A DNA stretch of 64,000 nucleotides from Bretschneidera sinensis (taxonomy: Eukaryota; Streptophyta; Magnoliopsida; Brassicales; Akaniaceae). The first letter of the stretch is position 1. Every line of letters begins with the position of its first letter. The DNA lies in assembly GCA_023935145.1 (NCBI GenBank), contig CM043703.1, forward strand, positions 26,001,727 to 26,065,726. Reading direction: 5' to 3'. Below are positions 61,151 through 64,000 of this stretch, piece by piece. Position numbers and translations under genes: made by a program. The notes beneath the pieces were generated by a model, which was not told where the DNA came from, made no database searches, and saw only the letters and a program-made list of their open reading frames with translations.

Positions 61151-61984
61151 CTTGGTGTTCTCATATGCATCATACCTTAATTCTTCTAGCTCATTCAAGT
61201 GCAGTTTTCTCTTCTCTCTCGCTTGTTTCATGTCAAAATTGAACTGCTTGATGACCCAATATGCTTGATGCTCTAACTCCACCGGTAGATGACATGCTTT
61301 CCTAAAAACTAATCGGTATGGAGACATGTCAATTGGTGTCTTGTAAGCGTCCTATATGCCTATAGGGCATCATTTAGGCGCAAAGGCCTTTCTACTAGGA
61401 TTCACAGTCCTCTCCAAGATGCCTTTGATATCTCGGTTACTTATCTCCACTTGGCCACTGGTTTGAGGATGATATGGAGTGCCAAATTTATGGGTAATCC
61501 CATATTTCTTGATTAGGGCAGCAAAAGATTGATTATGGAAGTTGCTGCCTCCATCACTGATGATTGCTCTTGGAGTCCAAAACCGAGTAAAGATGTTATC
61601 CTGTAGAAACTTCACAACCACTTTGTGATCATTAATCTTTGAGGAGATAGCCTCGACCTATTTGGACACATAATCCACACCCACAAAAATATATAAATAA
61701 CCATATGAGTTAGGAAATAGACCCATGAAATCAATACCCCATACATCAAAAAGCTATACTATATGAATATTTTGCAAGGGCATCTGATTTCGGGTTGGGA
61801 TGTTACTTGTCCTCTGGCATCTATCGCATGAGCTGCAAAATGAAAATGCATCTTTAAACAAATTAGGCCAATAAAAACCAGATTGTAATACCTTAAGAGC
61901 TGTTCTCTTAGCCCCAAAGTATCCTCCACAAGCGAACTGATGGCAATGTTGCAATAAGCTCAAATGCTCATCCTCTGGACACAC
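61151..61984 (-). pseudogene. Element F integrase
   Basis: Minus strand: zinc domain HQFACGGYFGAKRTALKVLQ..CSSCDRCQ (61,800-61,950); the catalytic core has [18 protein letters not shown], a stop in DYVSK near 61,661, then ISDGGSNFHNQSF and [17 protein letters not shown] (61,430-61,570). It is broken again near 61,370 before [20 protein letters not shown]. It reaches YENTK at the D insertion. Confidence 0.85.
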
Positions 61985-63700
61985 CCTTTGATGAGTTGAT
62001 CAGAGCAGAATTTGAATAAGTAGGAGTCATCCCAATGGTTATGTCGAGATATAGATGTCAACCGCTTCCTTTCTTGACTAGACATACCTGAAGGAAAAAC
62101 CTTAGCAGTTATATAATTTACAATATCGGTATACCATAGAAGTGTTACCTCTAATACGAACAATTGTTCATCAGGGAAGTTCTCATTCAAAAGTAGCTCA
62201 TTTTTGTCATCCTCATGAGGTAGCCTAGATAGGTGATCTGTAACCACATTCTCATTGCCCTTTTTGTCTTTAATCTTTAAGTCAAACTCTTGCAATAGGA
62301 GTACCCATCTGATTAACCTAGGCTTTGCATCTTTCTTAGCAAATAAATATCTCAACGCAGTATAATCAGTAAATACAATAACCTTAGAGCCAATCAGGTA
62401 TGATCTAAACTTCTCCAAAGCAAAAATAACAGCTAACAATTCTTTATCAGTAGTAGAATAATTTAGCTGAGCATCATTTAAAGTTCTAGAAGCATAATAG
62501 ATAGCATGAGGTATCTTATTGGTTATCTAGCCCAAAACAGCTCTCAAGGCAAAATCACTGGCATCACACATCAACTAAAATGGAAGACTCCAATCAAGTG
62601 CCATCATTATTGGTTCGGAGGTGAGCAAGTTCTTTAATATGTTGAAAGCTTCTATACAGTCACCAGTCCATTCAAACTAGGTATCTTTAACTAACAGTGC
62701 ACAAAGAGGTCTAGAGGTCTTAGAAAAGTCCTTGATGAATCGTCTATAGAATCCAGCATGTCCAAGGAAACTTCTAACACCCTTTACTATTAGAAGAGGA
62801 GGCAATTTTGAAATGATGTCGATCTTGGGCTTGTCTACCTCAATACCCTTGTTGGAAATGGAATGACCCAACACAATGCCTTGTTGAACCATAAAATGAC
62901 ATTTTTCCCAATTTAACACTAAGTTGCATTCTTCACATCTCTTGAGGACACTCTTTAGATGACTGAGGCATTCATCAAAATTACAACCAAAAACACTAAA
63001 ATCATCCATAAATACCTCAATGAATTTTTCCACCATGTTGAAAAAAATGCTCATCATACATCTTTGAAAGGTGGCTAGTGTATTGCATAATCCGAATGGC
63101 ACCCTTCTGTAAGCAAATGTGCCAAAAGGGCATGTGAATGTGGTCTTTTCTTGGTCCTCCAGTGCTATTACAATCTGCTTGTAACCACTATACCTGTCCA
63201 AGAAGCAATAGTAACTATGGCCAGCTAATCTCTTTAACATCTGATCAATGAAGGGCAAGGGAAAATGATATTTTCTGGTCACCTTGTTTAGCCGTCTGTA
63301 ATCAATGCAGACCCTCCAACCAATGGTTATTCTTGTAGGTATTAGCTCGTCATCTTTATTTTTCACCACTGTGATCCCACTCTTTTGCGGAACAACTTGG
63401 ACTAGACTTGCCTATTTACTGTCTGAGATGGGGTAGATAATGCCAACATCCAATAGTTTCAATACCTCTGCCTTAACTACCTCTTTCGTGTGTGGGTTGA
63501 GTCTTCTTTGAGCATCTCGAGTGGGTTTTGCTTCATCCTCAAGGTAGATATGATGCATGCATTGGGCTGGGCTTATCCCTTTAATGTCAGCAATGGTCTA
63601 TCCGATAGCAGTTCTGTACTCTCTAAGAACTCTCAACAGTTTCTCTTCTTCCCCAATACTTAGATTGGCAGCAACTATCACAGGTAATGTCTTATTCTCT
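61960..63700 (-). pseudogene. Element F reverse transcriptase and RNase H (Athila-lineage)
   Basis: Minus strand from about 63,690: an RT lead-in (RRLNPHTKEVVKAEVLKLL, IIYPISDSK then a stop), [30 protein letters not shown] and FMDDFSVFG near 62,990-63,020. The thumb follows ([19 protein letters not shown]), with a stop after LLVKDT. RNase H comes next with two more stops ([47 protein letters not shown]), to 61,960. Several nonsense changes make it inactive. The upstream protease/gag and the 5' LTR lie beyond the window; 63,700-64,000 is further decayed element sequence. Confidence 0.85.
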
Positions 63701-64000
63701 CCCAGATAAGCATAGGTTAAATGTTCTGGCAACTGCTTTTAATTCCAAATTGGGTACCTGGACAATGGAAGGGAGAAGAGTAGTATTAGTAGGTACAAGA
63801 GGTTCAAATGGAGGGGTATACTTACTTGAATGTTTTGGAGAGGCCTCAAGGAGGTGCACAGCGTCAATGATGTGATCAGTAACATCCTCAGCTTCTGGCT
63901 AAATATTTGATCTTGTGAAACTATGAGTGAGGGTGGTTTCCAATGGATCAATGTGATGGACCTGAAAAGCTTGCTTAACAAAACTTTGCATCATACATAT

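Overview
The window is plant nuclear DNA, most likely from a eudicot. It is AT-rich, has one intron-containing host gene, and is otherwise packed with plant-type LTR retrotransposons (Athila, Tekay and Ty1/copia lineages), a LINE fragment and non-autonomous DNA transposons. The species cannot be fixed from the sequence alone.

Region 1 (1-12,034, + strand) holds the 3' part of a host gene. Nine coding exons can be read with GT/AG borders and consistent phases. Together they encode 933 residues of an acidic, low-complexity protein ending in two BRCT repeats, as in plant BRCT-domain DNA-repair/checkpoint proteins. Its start lies left of the window. One 4.9-kb intron inside the second BRCT repeat carries a Mutator-like element with a perfect 9-bp target duplication and a decayed Ty1/copia polymerase.

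Region 2 (12,035-17,975) is intergenic. It holds two further inverted-repeat elements and a decayed minus-strand LINE.

Region 3 (17,976-64,000) is a deep nest of retrotransposons. I call the elements A to F. E (copia, minus) starts in the LINE, and its 5' LTR is split by A (Tekay-type chromovirus, +). A's 5' LTR is split by C, a young, apparently intact 10.85-kb Athila-type element with one 1,797-residue gag-pol ORF, near-identical LTRs and a perfect 5-bp target duplication. A's interior also carries B, a 5'-truncated Athila-type element. Next to E's distal LTR lies F (Athila-type, minus, running off the right edge). F's pol is split by D, a non-autonomous three-LTR array bounded by one shared 5-bp target duplication, and F's 3' LTR contains a solo copia LTR.

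Only the BRCT gene and element C look potentially functional. Element C encodes gag, protease, reverse transcriptase, RNase H and integrase; a relative of that kind could have supplied proteins to defective D. The most interesting signals are non-coding. (i) A short hairpin followed by polypurine-tract-like G runs recurs in the post-pol tails of C, B, D and F. (ii) Arrays of CG-containing near-palindromes lie just upstream of the TATA box in the LTRs of B, F and E. (iii) A U3 block of about 200 bp is shared by C and D although the rest of their LTRs differ.
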